From: Rehmannia glutinosa | Taxonomy: Eukaryota > Streptophyta > Magnoliopsida > Lamiales > Orobanchaceae | Reading direction: 5' to 3' | Assembly: GCA_016081115.2 (NCBI GenBank) | Contig: JABTTQ020002607.1 | Coordinates: 372,001-436,000 of the forward strand | DNA length: 64,000 nt | Shown here: positions 21,691 through 34,416 of the stretch, one piece after another | Position numbering within the stretch: the first letter of the stretch is position 1 | Layout: the number at the start of each line of letters is the position of its first letter | The notes under the pieces: generated by a model | What the model saw: only the letters and a program-made list of their open reading frames with translations | The model's database searches: none | What the model was told of the DNA's origin: nothing | Position numbers and translations under genes: made by a program

Positions 21691-22830
21691 GATAAAAGTT
21701 GAAAGTATATATGGTATGTATTCATATTATCTTGATCTATGGTGTATATATATATAGGATTTGGTTCAAATGAGACCACCCTCCCTAGGTGAGACAATGT
21801 GGACTCATCTTACCCATTGATCTTAAAAAATGAAGGGATGTGATTAATTCAGTTTTTTTTAATTACCCGATTTCCGCCAATTTAAGGGTAAGGTGGTAAT
21901 TTTGTAAGTCAAATTAGTGGTCCCAGCGGGTTTTATGGGCCGAGATTGAAACCAGGATTTTGTGGCGGAATTTAAGGAACATGTTTCTTTCCAAATATTT
22001 TTATTTTCAAAGATAGTTAGGGTTCTTCTCATCGCATAATTAGACATCAAATGATGCATATTTAGTTGTTTTATTGGCATCTTTGTTTACGAAAACAATA
22101 CAAAATTGAATATAACGTATTGCATATTTAGTTATTCGACATCGCATAAATAGGTTCAATATAATGCATACTTAGTTATGAAAATGTGATGTTGCTTTTG
22201 GAAATTATGAAAATGAGGTGTTACATAATGTATCGCATATTTAGTTATTCCTGTTTCGCATAGATGATTTCTAGATAATGCATAGTTAGTTGATTTTGTT
22301 GCATAGTTTATGACGTCTTGCATAGTTGGTTTATCTTTGTACTACATATTAGTTTTTTTATTTGCATACATAGTTTTCGGATAATACATATTTAGTAGAT
22401 TTTTGTTGCATATTTTCAAATATGTAATATCCTCTGATATATGCATCGTTTCATAATTATATATGCAACGTTTCATAAGTATTTATACATCATTTCATAA
22501 GTATCTATGCATCGTCTTATTCGTGAAAATTACGTTTTTAAGAGTTTATTTTAATGGTGGGTTTCGAGTTCTCCATTGATGTCACACGGATGCATCGTCT
22601 TATTCATGGTTGTTTCATTTGGAATAGAAATCATCTTCTTCTTCACAATTTTTTTCTCTATAAAATCAGTTTATAAAGTGTAGGTTGAATATAAACGAGT
22701 TGAGTTCTTCGTCGTTGTTTTTTCATTTGAAACATAAATTGCATCTTCTTCACTATTTTTTTCACAGTTCGAGTTCTTCCATTTGCGTTAATGGTGGAAC
22801 TGAGAAAGAGAGGGAGAGATGGAGAGAGAC

Positions 22831-22842
<12 letters not shown>
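21691..22842. other. Intergenic with repeated GCATA words
   Basis: From about 21745 a TATATATATATAGGATTTGG word introduces sequence shared with 1.66 kb. At 22100-22500 there are many imperfect copies of GCATATTTAGTTATT and TCGCATA-type words, probably a decayed tandem repeat. No gene is seen. Confidence 0.4.

Positions 22843-22918
<76 letters not shown>
22843..22918. repeat. (GA)38 microsatellite
   Basis: An uninterrupted GA dinucleotide run of 76 bp preceded by a short GTGTGTGTGT tract. The overlapping ORF with a RERERER tail is an artefact of the repeat. Confidence 0.95.
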
Positions 22919-22919
<1 letters not shown>

Positions 22920-24410
22920 GTGAGATTTGATTATTATCTTAATCAGTCATTATGAAAGGAAATTTCGTTTTTAAATCGGATATCACTGAGTGCCGTCGAG
23001 ACCGTGCACGCGCATAGTTCTAAACTTCTAATGTATCCTGATTTTAACTATTTCAATTTTATTTTAATAGACAATTATTTCAATGTTGGATCATTTCAAT
23101 GTTGGATCATAATCATAAATTATTTCTAAATAATTTTATGAGATGCCTTTTCATTTCAACATGATGTTTTTTTTTAACCGATAACTATGTCAATGTTGCA
23201 TCATAGTCATAAATAATTTTTGAAATAATTTTATGGATGCTTTTTTATTTTAAGGACCTAATTAGTCAAATACGAGATCAAACACAACTAGCAAAAAAAT
23301 ATTAAAATAATTAATATACGGACTTACAACAAAAGTAAAAAAATGTAAAATAATTGTTCAATTGTTAAAATATGAATTATTTTGTTATTATTTTTATATG
23401 ACTTGTATTTATACTGATGTTTAAATTATATAAAAATAATTTAAACTAATTATTATTAGTTAATAATCATATGAAAAATAAACAAAAGGTAATTATTTTA
23501 TAATATTTAGTATATTATTATGTGAACATTATTAATGATTATATTTAGATTATATAAAATTATTTACAATTTTATGTTATATTAGATATAACTTAACATA
23601 AATAAAAAAATATTATGTACTAAAAATAAATAAATTTATATTTACTAATAATTAGTATATTTACATAAAAAATTTATATAATATTCATATTATACCTAGT
23701 GATTAATTTTCTAAATATTATAAAATATGTAAGAATAAAATATTATTCTTACATAATCAGTCATTATGAAAGGAAAGTATTATGCTTGTAATAAATATTT
23801 GACTTAAACAATATGAAATATTTAACAGCGCTTTAAAATTTATACGGGAGACAAAATAAGAGTATTCTAAGAATGTAAAAAATCATAAGTTTCATAAATC
23901 ATACATACTGTAATATCTCTTCTCTCCGCACCTCCTATCAAACATAAAACAATGTAGATAATTTTCTGGATAGTGAAAGAGTAAATTCGAAGCTATCAGT
24001 TAATTTATTTCGACAATCTAAAAAACATATCGTCTGGAGTACTATCTGACACGTGTATTTTTATTTTTTTTAATTATCGAATTGAGTTCACTGATAACTT
24101 CAATTTTACTCAGAGTTCGGGAGTTCTTTCATGATCATGCAAGAAAACCCAACTTTTAGTTTTTAGTCGTATGCATATCCTCTAGAGTCTCATAGTAACT
24201 CTAACACTCGCTCGATATCTTTTTCGCTTTTTCGCACACCAAAGTAAGGGTTTCTTTCATTTTTCATTTTTCGCAGGGTTTTTGTACATTTGGGGACAAG
24301 TTCCTGTATCAAACTCAATCTTACAGAGTACAGAGTACAGACACAACCTTTTCCCCTGCAGTTTGATTCTTTCTCTCTCGCAGACGACTTATTTTCTTTT
24401 CTGAATTTCC
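22919..24410. other. AT-rich intergenic DNA upstream of the glycosylase gene
   Basis: It contains a 23-bp direct repeat (TAATCAGTCATTATGAAAGG and three more bases) at 22940-22962 and 23754-23776, and a diverged tandem repeat at about 23060-23150 and 23165-23250 (TCAATGTTGGATCATAATCA type). Around 24330-24400 the sequence turns CT-rich with TTTCTCTCTCGCAG, which could be 5' leader of the gene that follows. No TATA box is clear. Confidence 0.4.
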
Positions 24411-24503
24411 ATGGAGTTGAAAGAAAATGATGCTTGGGTTCCATTGACACTGGCACAATCTATTCCAGCGAGATGTGAAATTAAATCCACATGTAAACAC
24501 TTA

Positions 24504-24730
24504 GGTTGCATTTGGATGGGAGGATTTGGATTTGGGGAGAGGATTTGGGGGAAGGATTTCAAATGACTCCAAATAACAAGGATTTGAAATCCTCCAAAAT
24601 GACTCCAAAAATAACTTTCAAGGATTTCCTTGAAATCCATTGTAGAATGACTTAATCCAAACATCCTCAATGGATTTGTTATTATGGATTTGAAATCCTT
24701 GCCTCCAAATCCATCAATCCAAATGGAGCC
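24504..24730. mobile_element. Tourist-like MITE with TTA target duplication
   Basis: Termini GGTTGCATTTGGAT and ATCCAAATGGAGCC are inverted repeats with two mismatches. They are flanked by TTA at 24501-24503 and 24731-24733, as expected for PIF/Harbinger MITEs. The interior has repeated GGATTTGAAATCC words. It sits directly behind the putative first coding segment of the glycosylase gene. Confidence 0.8.
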
Positions 24731-25019
24731 TTAAATCATTCTGGGATCTCTGTTCAAAAACATCAAATTTGGGAAAAACTGGGATATGAGAAAATAGAGA
24801 GTTGCAATTGTGGTTAAGGATTTTGGATTTCTGGCGGATATTGTTTTAGGGGCTCTTTTTTTTTTTTTTTCTTTTTACAGAAAACAACGATGGTGTTTTA
24901 CCAAAAAAAAAAAAAAAAATTGGTTTTATTGTTTTTGAGAATTTAGGAAGCAGCAGTTTTGTGTATTTGGAGTTGCAGTAATGAGTGGTATGTCAGATAC
25001 AGTTAAGGGTATAAACAAG

Positions 25020-25315
25020 TCGGGTCTAGCCGAACATAGTATTATTCAACCTTATTTGGATTTTAATCGAGCTTAAAAAATTGTGTTTGAGCATAGTTTG
25101 ATTATTAATCTAATCGAGTTTTAGTCTATTTTTACACATATTTTATTCTTCTTTTACTAATTGAATCGAGTTGGAGCTGAAAGTTACGTCTTATCCAATG
25201 TGAAAATAGGTTCAAACTTGGTTCATTATGTTAGCGAATTGAAATTAAACGAACTTTTATCGATTGATCTCGATTTGAGTGTCAAGTAGTTTTGTTCGTA
25301 TTTTAGCCAACCCTA
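25020..25315. repeat. Possible old hAT-type MITE remnant in the first intron
   Basis: Words such as GGGTCTAGCCGAAC, AATCGAGCTT and AAACGAACTTTTATCGA resemble the interior of the 7040-7566 element, and the block ends in TAGCCAACCCTAGATA. Termini are weak, so only a remnant is claimed. Confidence 0.35.
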
Positions 25316-28300
25316 GATACAGTGTGTGTTTGCGTGTATTTTCTTTTTCTTTTTCTTAATCTGAAACTGGGGACTATTGAATGACGATGAACTTGAGAAG
25401 TTAAGTTAAATCGCAAGAAGTTATGATGCAGTTGTTTTAAATACTACGGCAATTTAGGTTGTTTTTATAAGAATTATATGTATATGTGCGTCTTTTTTCC
25501 ATGTTAATAAACAGAGGACATTAATAACAAGCTGTCATATAAAAGCCTTGGTTAATTAAGCCTAAATCAGTTTCTGCACTTCAACTTTTTTCCATGTTTC
25601 TGTGTTTGGTCTATGTTTGCATACTATAAGTCATATATGTTTAAGTTGTACATGGTTATGACATTGACTAAACTTGTAGAGAAGAAGTGAAACGTTTCCT
25701 TTTTTGGTGCACAGACAATAGGCCACATGAAGAAACCGTTGAACATTGTGGACTTGGATCAGATTCGGCGAGAGCTTCAAATGAGCCGAAGATTCGAAAT
25801 CCCAAAGAGAGAGCTCCAGTGAAAAGATTGAGAATGAAAAGGCATAGACCAAAGGTATTTGATGAAATGAAAGTTGTGAAGCCTTTAACCCCTAAACCCC
25901 AAACTCCAAAGCGTGCTAAACGCACAACAAAAGATAACTCGCGTGCTAAACGAGCAAAAAAAGATAGCCCCAAAACAATAGTCGAGCCCTCGAAAGAAAC
26001 CATAGTCGAGCCCTCGAAAAAAGTTGATAAGGAACCAATTAGTGATTATAATATAAATTCTTGTAGAAAAAAACTTGATTTCGATAGTGAGAGTAAATCA
26101 AATTTGGAACCAAAGAACTTGCTCTTCTATCGAAGAAGAATATTCAGATGTCTGAAGAAAAGCAGAAAGCTAGGTCCAAATTGGACCTTATTCAAGAAAG
26201 GACGGATGATGCGACAGAGGGCAACTGAGTTTGCTAAGTTCATTGGAATGTTTAGTATGATTCCAACTACTATGAAACAGAGAAAAGCCATTATGAATGG
26301 ATATCCGGGGGTGAATCAGGTGCGGGTATGTGGGAAAAAGATTACGGATTGGAACTCAAAAAAGAAAAGATCTAACATATCCCTTCGTAGACGGGACTTA
26401 TCATCCTTTGTTGATGATATTTCTAAGATCAAGGTGTCAGAGACTTTTCTTTTGAAAGCCTCTACTATCAGAACCCGAGATGAAGTTCGCCATTTGGAGA
26501 CGAATGAATCGACCGATCAACAAGAACTGGATGTAAAAATACGGTATGTAGGCCCATCTCGTGAACAATCTCATGAGCAAGAGAATGTCTCCAAACAAGA
26601 TAATGAGAATGTCCCGACAAGCCAGGACTGCGAGCCAAAAACACAAGATGCATTTATGGAAGCTCTGGTTGATTTTGTTAGTCAAAGTATGAAGGGTCTA
26701 CATATTCATGATAAGTTTAACCAACTTGTTGTGCGGGATTCACTTATTAATTCTGAAGAAAAGCTTGATCCGTCCAAGAAACCAAAGGTTGATCTCGATC
26801 CGGAGACTGGAGACCATTAGAGTTTGGAATCTCCTGATGGAAAAGGAAAGTGGAAAGAGTGGGAATGAAGATAATGAAAAAGAAGATGACGAGAAGGCAA
26901 AATACTGGAAGAAAGAGAGAATTATTTGAAGGACGTATGATGAACTTGTCGCCTGCTTGCATCTTATTCAAGGTATTTTTCATATAAACTATTGCATTTT
27001 TAAGATTTAAAATGCATTTTATACTATCAAGTTGTAATTGGGCTGGGTGGTCAGTTTTCTGTCATGGTTGTAAATAAGTTAATTCTGATTCATTAATGAT
27101 ATAATTTCACATTGGATAAACCTTTAAATAATGTTAAATCACGATAGAAATATTTGATGGGCATGGAAACAATGGAAAATATTTTTTCCCATAAATTTCG
27201 ATATATATTAATGACACTTTCAGATTTTAAAAATGTTGAGGATTCCCTGGAGAAATTTTCTGTGTTTTTGAGGCATCTGTTTTGAATCTGATTTTAAACG
27301 TTTCTGATTTCAATTCAAGATCTTAGTTTAACCTATGTCAGCATTTTTTAGATTTCTTTACAGATGAATTAAACCAGGATACTAGGTATAAGAGAGAAAT
27401 ATTTAATGTTGTGTTATAAAGTCATTATTTACTTAGGGTCATAATGGCCTTTGTCAAGTGGTTTAGCTATGCAATTAACTAAATGTGATGTGATGGAAAG
27501 AGATAATTAAACTTGTAGGAAGAAAAGTTAGTGGTAAAGATTTTGTTTTCTATTGCTTCTAATTTTCTATTGCTCTAAGTTGACTAATCCTAGGTTAGTA
27601 CATGAAGACACTTTATGTAGTTCTATCTTAAACGAAATTTATTTTCCTTATTAAATGTTGTCTTTTTTTTTTTCTTTTGTTCAAGTTTCTATAATACATG
27701 ATCAATTATAGAATGTTTCTGGGTTATGAGCATTCTTTATGTTAACTACAATGTGATGTATCATAGGCTATTAGCGTACAAGTAGTTTAAGAATTGTTTG
27801 AAATTCATGAATTCATGAAATTTATTAATGAAATGTCAAACTCGCAGGGGACAAGCGGTTCTCACCGTGGAAAGGGTAAGTGGTTGACTCGGTGGTTGGA
27901 GTTTTTCTGACTCAAAATGTTAGTGATCATCTCTCTAGGTAAATTGCGTAAAGGACCATATCTTTATCGTCTTTCTCGGAAAGTTGTATTAATATTATTT
28001 TTCTAATAATTATTTTTTTATTGAACGGGTTTTTATAATAATTAGTATTAGAATTTGTTTATATTTATTTAAGTTTTTTTGCCTTTTGATTTGCAGTAAT
28101 GCATTTATGTCTCTAGCAGCAAAATATCCACCTCCATCTCTGAATGAGCATAACCAAGTGAAAATAGCTAAACCACAATCTGATGAGTGCGATCAAATAT
28201 TTCCAATGGAAAAGGCTCAAATTGTTGAACCACCATTTCGCGAGTACGATCAATTGTTGCCGATAGAAAAGGCTCAGATTGGAGTCGACCCCATGGATGG

Positions 28301-28769
28301 AAATAAAACTTCCTCGCCACGAAGAAAAAAAGGAAAACTCGAAGACAAACAAGAAATAACAAATTGGGATGAATTAAGGGTAAAATATTCCCAAGATATA
28401 TCAAAAGACAGAACAGACCGCACTAATGATTCTGTTAATTGGGAAGCAGTTCGACAAACATCGGTTCGTGAGCTGGCTAAAGTGATCTTGAAAAGGGGCA
28501 TGAACAATTTACTTGCTCAAAGAATCAAGGTGATTAAATTTTTTTTTTGAATTTTTTTAATCATTGTTAGTTCTAGAAATCATTTTTTCACTCAAATTTT
28601 GCAGGACTTCCTCGATCGATTAGTTAGAGATCATGGCAGTATTGACCTAGAGTGGCTGAGAGATGTTCCACCGGATAAAGCAAAGGAAGTGTGGCATGGA
28701 TAATCTTAAACATTTTTACTATAATTTTAACGTATGTAAGCTAGGTATCAAGGTGTGAGAGGTAGTCAT

Positions 28770-28885
28770 TGGTTTTAATGTAGTTAATATACCCTTGAGG
28801 TTAAGATAAAAAGAAAAATCATAGTGTCTTTCAAAATTACAAATATCCTAATGATATTTGTTCTTATTGAAACATAATCTATTTT
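28770..28885. mobile_element. MITE family A, partial copy in a DML intron
   Basis: Words CCCTTGAGGTTAAGATAAAA, TTTCAAAATTACAAATA and AATGATATTTGTT match the family A copies at 30.9 and 32.7 kb. The far half is missing. It lies in the intron between the 28605 and 28943 exons. Confidence 0.5.
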
Positions 28886-30899
28886 ATTTTTGTTACGTGT
28901 TAAATTTAGTTAGTTCTTTCTAATAATTCCATTACTTTATAGGGAATACTTATTAAGCATATCTGGTCTTGGCTTGAAAAGTGTCGAGTGTGTGAGGCTT
29001 TTGACACTTCACCATCGTGCCTTCCCAGTAAGTTTTTTTTGTTGTACATATTTATTAAGTTATTATTAAGCTAATAAGCTAATTGATTATAATTCCCTCT
29101 TGGGCATTATGAATATCTTCTTGTCCTCTTAGGTTGACGTGAACATATCTCGGGTTTTGGTGCGTTATGGATGGGTCCCTCTGCAGACGCTACCTGAGAA
29201 TGTTCTGATACACCTTCTGAATCAGTAAGTATTTAAGCAAACACTATTTAGTCATTTTCTTATGGAAATTTCATGTCAAATGATTCTTCTGCAGGTATCC
29301 AGAATTAGATAGTGTCCAGAAGTTCCTTTGGCCACGTATAGAACATATCAAACAGCGAAAATTGTAAGTTACGCAAACAGTACATGCATGCCATTTTCAA
29401 ATTACTTATCCATTACTGATTATTACACTTTGACAGGTATCAAGTCCATTACCATCTTATACTCTTTGGAAAGGTCAGCTTTATTAACTACAAATGGATC
29501 TAAATTTTATGTTTTTTCCTTAATTTCCCTTATGTTTGAAAAGAAAAAACAATGATACAATAACAAATCTTTTTATGGTGCAGACAATGTGTACAAAGAG
29601 ACGACCGAACTGTAAAGCATGCCCACTAAGAGCAAAATGCAGGCACTATGCTAGTATGTGTGCAAGGTATGCATCATATCATCTGCTTATTTATATGTAG
29701 AGAAAACATATTTCGTATATAGTTTTGGATTAATTCAGTAGGTCTGAACGAATATACTTGGGGTTTTTTGTTTGTGTTCACATTAGAATCTGTGTTGTGC
29801 TATCTTTTAAAATAATTTGACCATTGTGTGAAAGATAATAAGTTTTTAGTTCAAAAACCAAAAGCATAAAGTTGAATTTAATATATAATTACTGAAAAGA
29901 AAAAATAAATATATCTAAAAACGCATAGCAATAGGTTTAAATAATTTATGCTGACATTTTTTTGTTTAATTTGAGAATAATTAGCAACATATATAAACTA
30001 CATTGTTTTGATTTCTGATACTGCGTGTATAATTTAATATAGTGCTAATCGCCTTCCTGATGGTTCTCGTGGGGAAAACATGTCGACTATGTCTTCAATT
30101 TCATCTGGGCAAAACTCGATGATGAACGCAACTCCATCAATGCTCTTTAATGTTGATGGCGATTTTTCAGAAGGTAGAAATAATTCTCGGGATTGCGAGC
30201 CAATTATAGAATTTCCAGCATCCCCAATGCATGAGTCCACAGAAATAGTGGATGCATGTGCACAAACATTAGATATTGAGGATTTAGGCTCTGAGGATGA
30301 AATGACGACAACTGAACTTAATGACAAAAAGTTGATAAAAACTCTGCTAAATTGCATGGATAGAGAAGATGATTTGTCAAAAGCATTGGTTGCTTTAGGC
30401 CCTGAAGTCGCAGCACATTACAGGCCTAAACTAAAGCATGTGGAACGATTAAGGACAGAACACCATGTGTAAGTATACATTATTCTTTGTAGAATTACAT
30501 TCATTGTAATGGATGTTATTTTTTTGATATTATCTTACATTACTCTTGTAGAATTACATTTATAGTAATGGATGTTATTTTTTTATATTAATTATCCTTT
30601 TCTATTTTATTACAGGTATGAGCTCCCAGATTCACATCCTCTTTTGGCAAGGGTTAGCATTTTCCCTATCCTTAATGTTTTAGAATTCTCTTAATTCATA
30701 CCAATCTCATTCAATTTTTTTTATTTTTATATTGTGGGCGGTAGTTCGAAGAGCGAGAACCTGATGATCCATGCCCATATCTTCTTGCCATATGGATGAC
30801 AGGTACATAAGCTGTCTTTCCTTGTATCTATGCAAGATGCATTTATGACGTGTGCCATCTATGTCATTCTAATTTGAATATTATTCGTTTTGCATTAAT

Positions 30900-31186
30900 G
30901 GTAAAGGCTAATTAAAAAAACCCTAAGGTTTGGGCTAATTACAAAAAACTTAGTGATGTTTCAAAATTACGAAAAAACCCTTAGGTTTTGGTTTGTTTTA
31001 AATTTAAGGAGGTAATTGTAATATTTGTTATAAATATCATGGGGATGTGAATGTATTTTACTTATAAAGGGGGAAATTGTAAGGCGAAATTAAACCTCAA
31101 TGGGTGTTTTGCAATTTTCCAAAACTTTTTGAGTTTTTTTTGCCTGAACTTCTGTTTTTTTTAATTGCCCCTAATTGTAAGGTAAT
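30900..31186. mobile_element. MITE family A, copy in a DML intron
   Basis: It opens with AAAAAAACCCTAAGGTTTGG and closes with TTTAATTGCCCCTAATTG, with internal AAATTACGAAAAAACCC and GGTAATTGTAATATTTGT words. It lies in the intron between the 30745 and 31483 exons. It is non-coding. Confidence 0.6.
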
Positions 31187-32164
31187 GTTTGCAGTGTTGT
31201 TTTTTATTTTCTTCATGACATAAACTGTCTTTCTTTGTATGCATAAGTGGCATCAACTTCATTCAATTTTGGATATATTATTCATTTTATATTACTTGTA
31301 ATGTTTGCATTATTTTTATTTTTTTTTGCCTGTAAATTCTACAATGACACAATACAAAAACTCTTTTTTCCTTTATCCACAAGCAAAAATGCCTCAGAGA
31401 CATGACCAATCAACTTCATTCAAATTTACATATTCTTCATTTCCCTATTCCTGTAAAAAAATAATTTTGTAATTTTTCACAGATGAATTCACAAATTCTT
31501 CCCAAGAATCAGAAAACCCGAACAACTGTCAGGACTCAACAACATGTGACACGTGTACATGTTCAGCAAAAACAACAAAAAGCCAAAATGATCGGATAGT
31601 TCAAGGAACAATTTTGGTGAGAAAACTATAAAACTTATTTGATGTTGTATAATTTCCATATGCATTATTGAAAATTATATATCTAATCACATATGTGCAG
31701 TTACCTTGCCGAACAACTAATAGAGGATCATTTCCACTAAACGGGACGTACTTTCAGGTCAACGAGGTATAGTTGCAGTTTCTCATTCTTTCACAAAGGT
31801 TTTTTTTTTTGGTAATACCTATTTTAAGTACTCTATGCTTTCATGTAGGTGTTTGCTGATGATGAATCTAGTCAACAGCCAATAGATGTCCCCAGAGAAT
31901 GGGTTTGGAATCTACGGAGACGAGCGTTATATTGTGGAAAATCGGTGTCATCGATTTGTAGAGGTAAAAAAAATACATTTTTTGTTGGGTGTAAAATATT
32001 TAACAATTATCATGACAAGCTTAAGTATCCTTAATAGTATAGATGAATAGAGTCATTGAGAATTGTTGCCATGTGTTGCTCAAAACCTGAAAACTCTACA
32101 AAATATTACTAAAGTGGATCAGCTAGAGGATCACCTGTCACTTGTTAGAATCAAAATGTGGGAT

Positions 32165-32376
32165 TTAAATTAAGGAATAGTTACAAAGAATACCCTTGAT
32201 ATTTAGCCTAGTTACATTAAATTACTAATACCATATGTTTCTATATTACAAAATGCATCCAGAGTTGTATTTGTTAGGCCGTAAAACTCAAGGAGTGTTT
32301 GTAATACCTTATTTGTAAATTTTAAAGATAATTGAATTTTCTTTGAAATTAGGTAGGGATAATATTTGTAATTGAA
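32165..32376. mobile_element. MITE family A, copy in the last DML intron region
   Basis: Words AGTTACAAAGAATACCCTTG, TATTACAAAATGCATCC, TTGTATTTGTTAGGC and TTAGGTAGGGATAATATTTG follow the family order. It lies between the 31849 and 32588 exons. Confidence 0.6.
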
Positions 32377-32831
32377 TCTTTAAATTAAATAGTTGCATTC
32401 TAGTGTTATTAACTCTTTACTGTTAATTTGTACACTTCCTTAAGTTGTGAGCCACTTAGGCCCATAGTTGTTAATGACTTATGTGGTTACCTATTTTATT
32501 AAAAATATTCGAACTATGCAAATCAGCTCTGATTAATGAAATTGAATTTTGCATCTGATGCTACAAAATTTCTGTATTGCAATCCAGATATGTCGATGGC
32601 TCAAATTCAGCATACCTTCATCAAAGGTTATACTAGTCAAAACTCATTCTTGGTTTCTACTTATGTGTTCCAATGGACAATAAAATCATCACTTAATTAC
32701 AAAGACTACGTTTGAGGTTTGGTTTAATTACAAAAATCCAACTATCTTTCAAATTACAAATACCCTATTGATATTTATTTCTATTTCACAAATTGCATCG
32801 TCGCCGCGAGAGGTATTTGTTAGGTAAATAC

Positions 32832-33303
32832 TGTTGGATTTTAAACTTGATTTTGGTCCAATTAATATTGGGCTTGAAAATATATATTTGAGTTAAAAGA
32901 ATAAAATAAGAGCCCAAGCCCAAATGGCCCAAGTTCTAGAATTTATCTAGAAATGTCTTGAGAAAATATCTTAGATATTATTTGTAGAAAAGTTTGTAGA
33001 ATGTTCTAGGAAAGTAGATATTTTGGAGGATGTTTCTAGTAGATGAATTATAGCCATTAGATCAAATAAATCCTAGCCATTGGTTAGGAAGTTGTACTAG
33101 TATAAATAGGGGTGTCTTGATCATTTTGTAACAAGCCAAAATTTGAGAAGAATCAATACAAGCAAATATTCCTCCACCAAAAACTCTCTTACATTTCTTA
33201 GCATAAATAACCTCCTCCTCCTACAAAGAAAAATAATCCCTCTTCCAACTTCCAATTTCTAAATAACCCTTTTTCTTCTAAACTTGATAACCCTCCTCCA
33301 ACA
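32832..33303 (+). repeat. 5' LTR of the Copia element
   Basis: 472 bp with TG...CA ends. The only difference I see from the 3' LTR is CTTGATAACC here against CTTGATATAACC there. It contains a TATA box at 33101. Confidence 0.97.
33101..33108 (+). promoter_or_regulatory. TATA box in the 5' LTR
   Basis: TATAAATA, also present in the 3' LTR and in the diverged LTR remnant at 21.5 kb. It is the likely promoter of the element. Confidence 0.65.
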
Positions 33304-33306
33304 AAG

Positions 33307-33318
33307 TGGTATCAGAGC
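33307..33318 (+). other. Primer-binding site of the Copia element
   Basis: TGGTATCAGAGC, three bases after the 5' LTR. It is the standard initiator-Met tRNA complement of plant Copia elements. Confidence 0.95.
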
Positions 33319-33348
33319 CACAAGATCACTTGTGGTTTACATAAAATT

Positions 33349-34416
33349 ATGGCAAACGGTGTGGCTTCCTTTCAAGTCCCTGTGCTCAACACAAGCAACT
33401 ATGATAATTGGAGTATCAAGATGAAGGCCCTTTTGGGTGCACATGAAGTTTGGGATATTGTAGAAAAAGGTTATGTCGAGCCACAAGACGAGGCTACACT
33501 ATCCCAAACTCAAAAGGATAATTTAAAAGATTCATGAAAGAGAGACAAGAAAGCTCTCTATCTCATCTACCAAGCTTTGGATGATGATGGTTTCGAAAAG
33601 ATCTCAAGTGCAACTACCGCCAAGGATGCATGGGAGAAGCTTCAAACATCTCACAAAGGAGCCGAGCAAGTAAAGAAGGTACGTCTCCAAACATTAAGAG
33701 GTGAATTTGAAGCTTTACATATGAAAGAGTCCGAATCTATTTCCGACTATTTTTCAAGAGTTTTGGCGGTTTCTAATCAAATGAAAAGAAATGGTGAAAA
33801 ATTAAGTGATGTGAGAATTATGGAAAAGATACTCCGTTCTTTAAGTCCTAAATTTGAGCATATTGTCGTAATAATTGAGGAAACAAAAAATTTGGAGGAG
33901 ATGACTATTGATCAATTATTGGGATCATTACAAGCATATGAAGAAAAACATAAAAAGAAGCAAGATATTGTAGAACAACTTTTTAAAATGCAAGTGAAGG
34001 ATAAAGAAGAAAGCATGAGCAATGAACGTGGTCAACATGGAAGAGGTCGTTTCCAAGGACGAGGCGGACGAGGCCGTGGTCGTGGACATGCACGAGGAGG
34101 TTTCAATAAAGATAGAAGAGAATACCCAACCAGTGGACGCGAGAGGAGCAATCCAAGAACAAGGTACGAAAAATCACAAACTAAGTGTTATAATTGTCAA
34201 AAATTTGGACACTATGCTTCCGAGTGTAGAGCTCCCAAAAACAAGGTTGAAGAAAAGGCCCACTATGTGGAAAATAAAAACGAAGAAGATGTCAATTTGT
34301 TACTAGCATACAAAGGTGGTGATGGAAGACAAGACAACACTTGGTACTCGATCATTGGTGCAAGCAACCATATGTGTGGAAGAAGAAGCATGTTTTGGAG
34401 CTTGATGAATCGGTGA
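33349..34416 (+). pseudogene. Copia Gag and protease remnant
   Basis: The frame from ATG 33349 stops at TGA 33535-33537 and continues in the same frame to 34416, so the Gag is interrupted by one nonsense codon, of the kind CGA to TGA gives. After this come the UBN2-type Gag region (KDAWEKLQ and similar), a Gly/Arg-rich stretch (about 34029-34110) and the zinc knuckle CYNCQKFGHYASEC at 34186-34227. The protease signature at about 34354-34380 has lost its catalytic Asp (SIIGASNHMCG where D-[ST]-G-A is expected). A frameshift near 34390 leads to a stop. Confidence 0.9.

Noticed and set aside
22685..22930. 81-aa ORF with a long Arg-Glu tail
   Set aside because: The tail is a translation of the GA microsatellite. 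Nothing upstream resembles a gene.
26904..26945. Frameshift at the end of the KYWKKER segment of the glycosylase
   Set aside because: Reading through the TGA in the same frame gives LVACLHLIQG and the correct phase for the next exon, so one nonsense change is enough.
27874..27884. GGGTAAGTGG as a real splice donor instead of a nonsense codon in the glycosylase gene
   Set aside because: The frame after the TAA continues with the conserved VVDSVVGVFLTQNVSDHLS block to a better-placed donor at 27939, so the TAA interrupts an exon.
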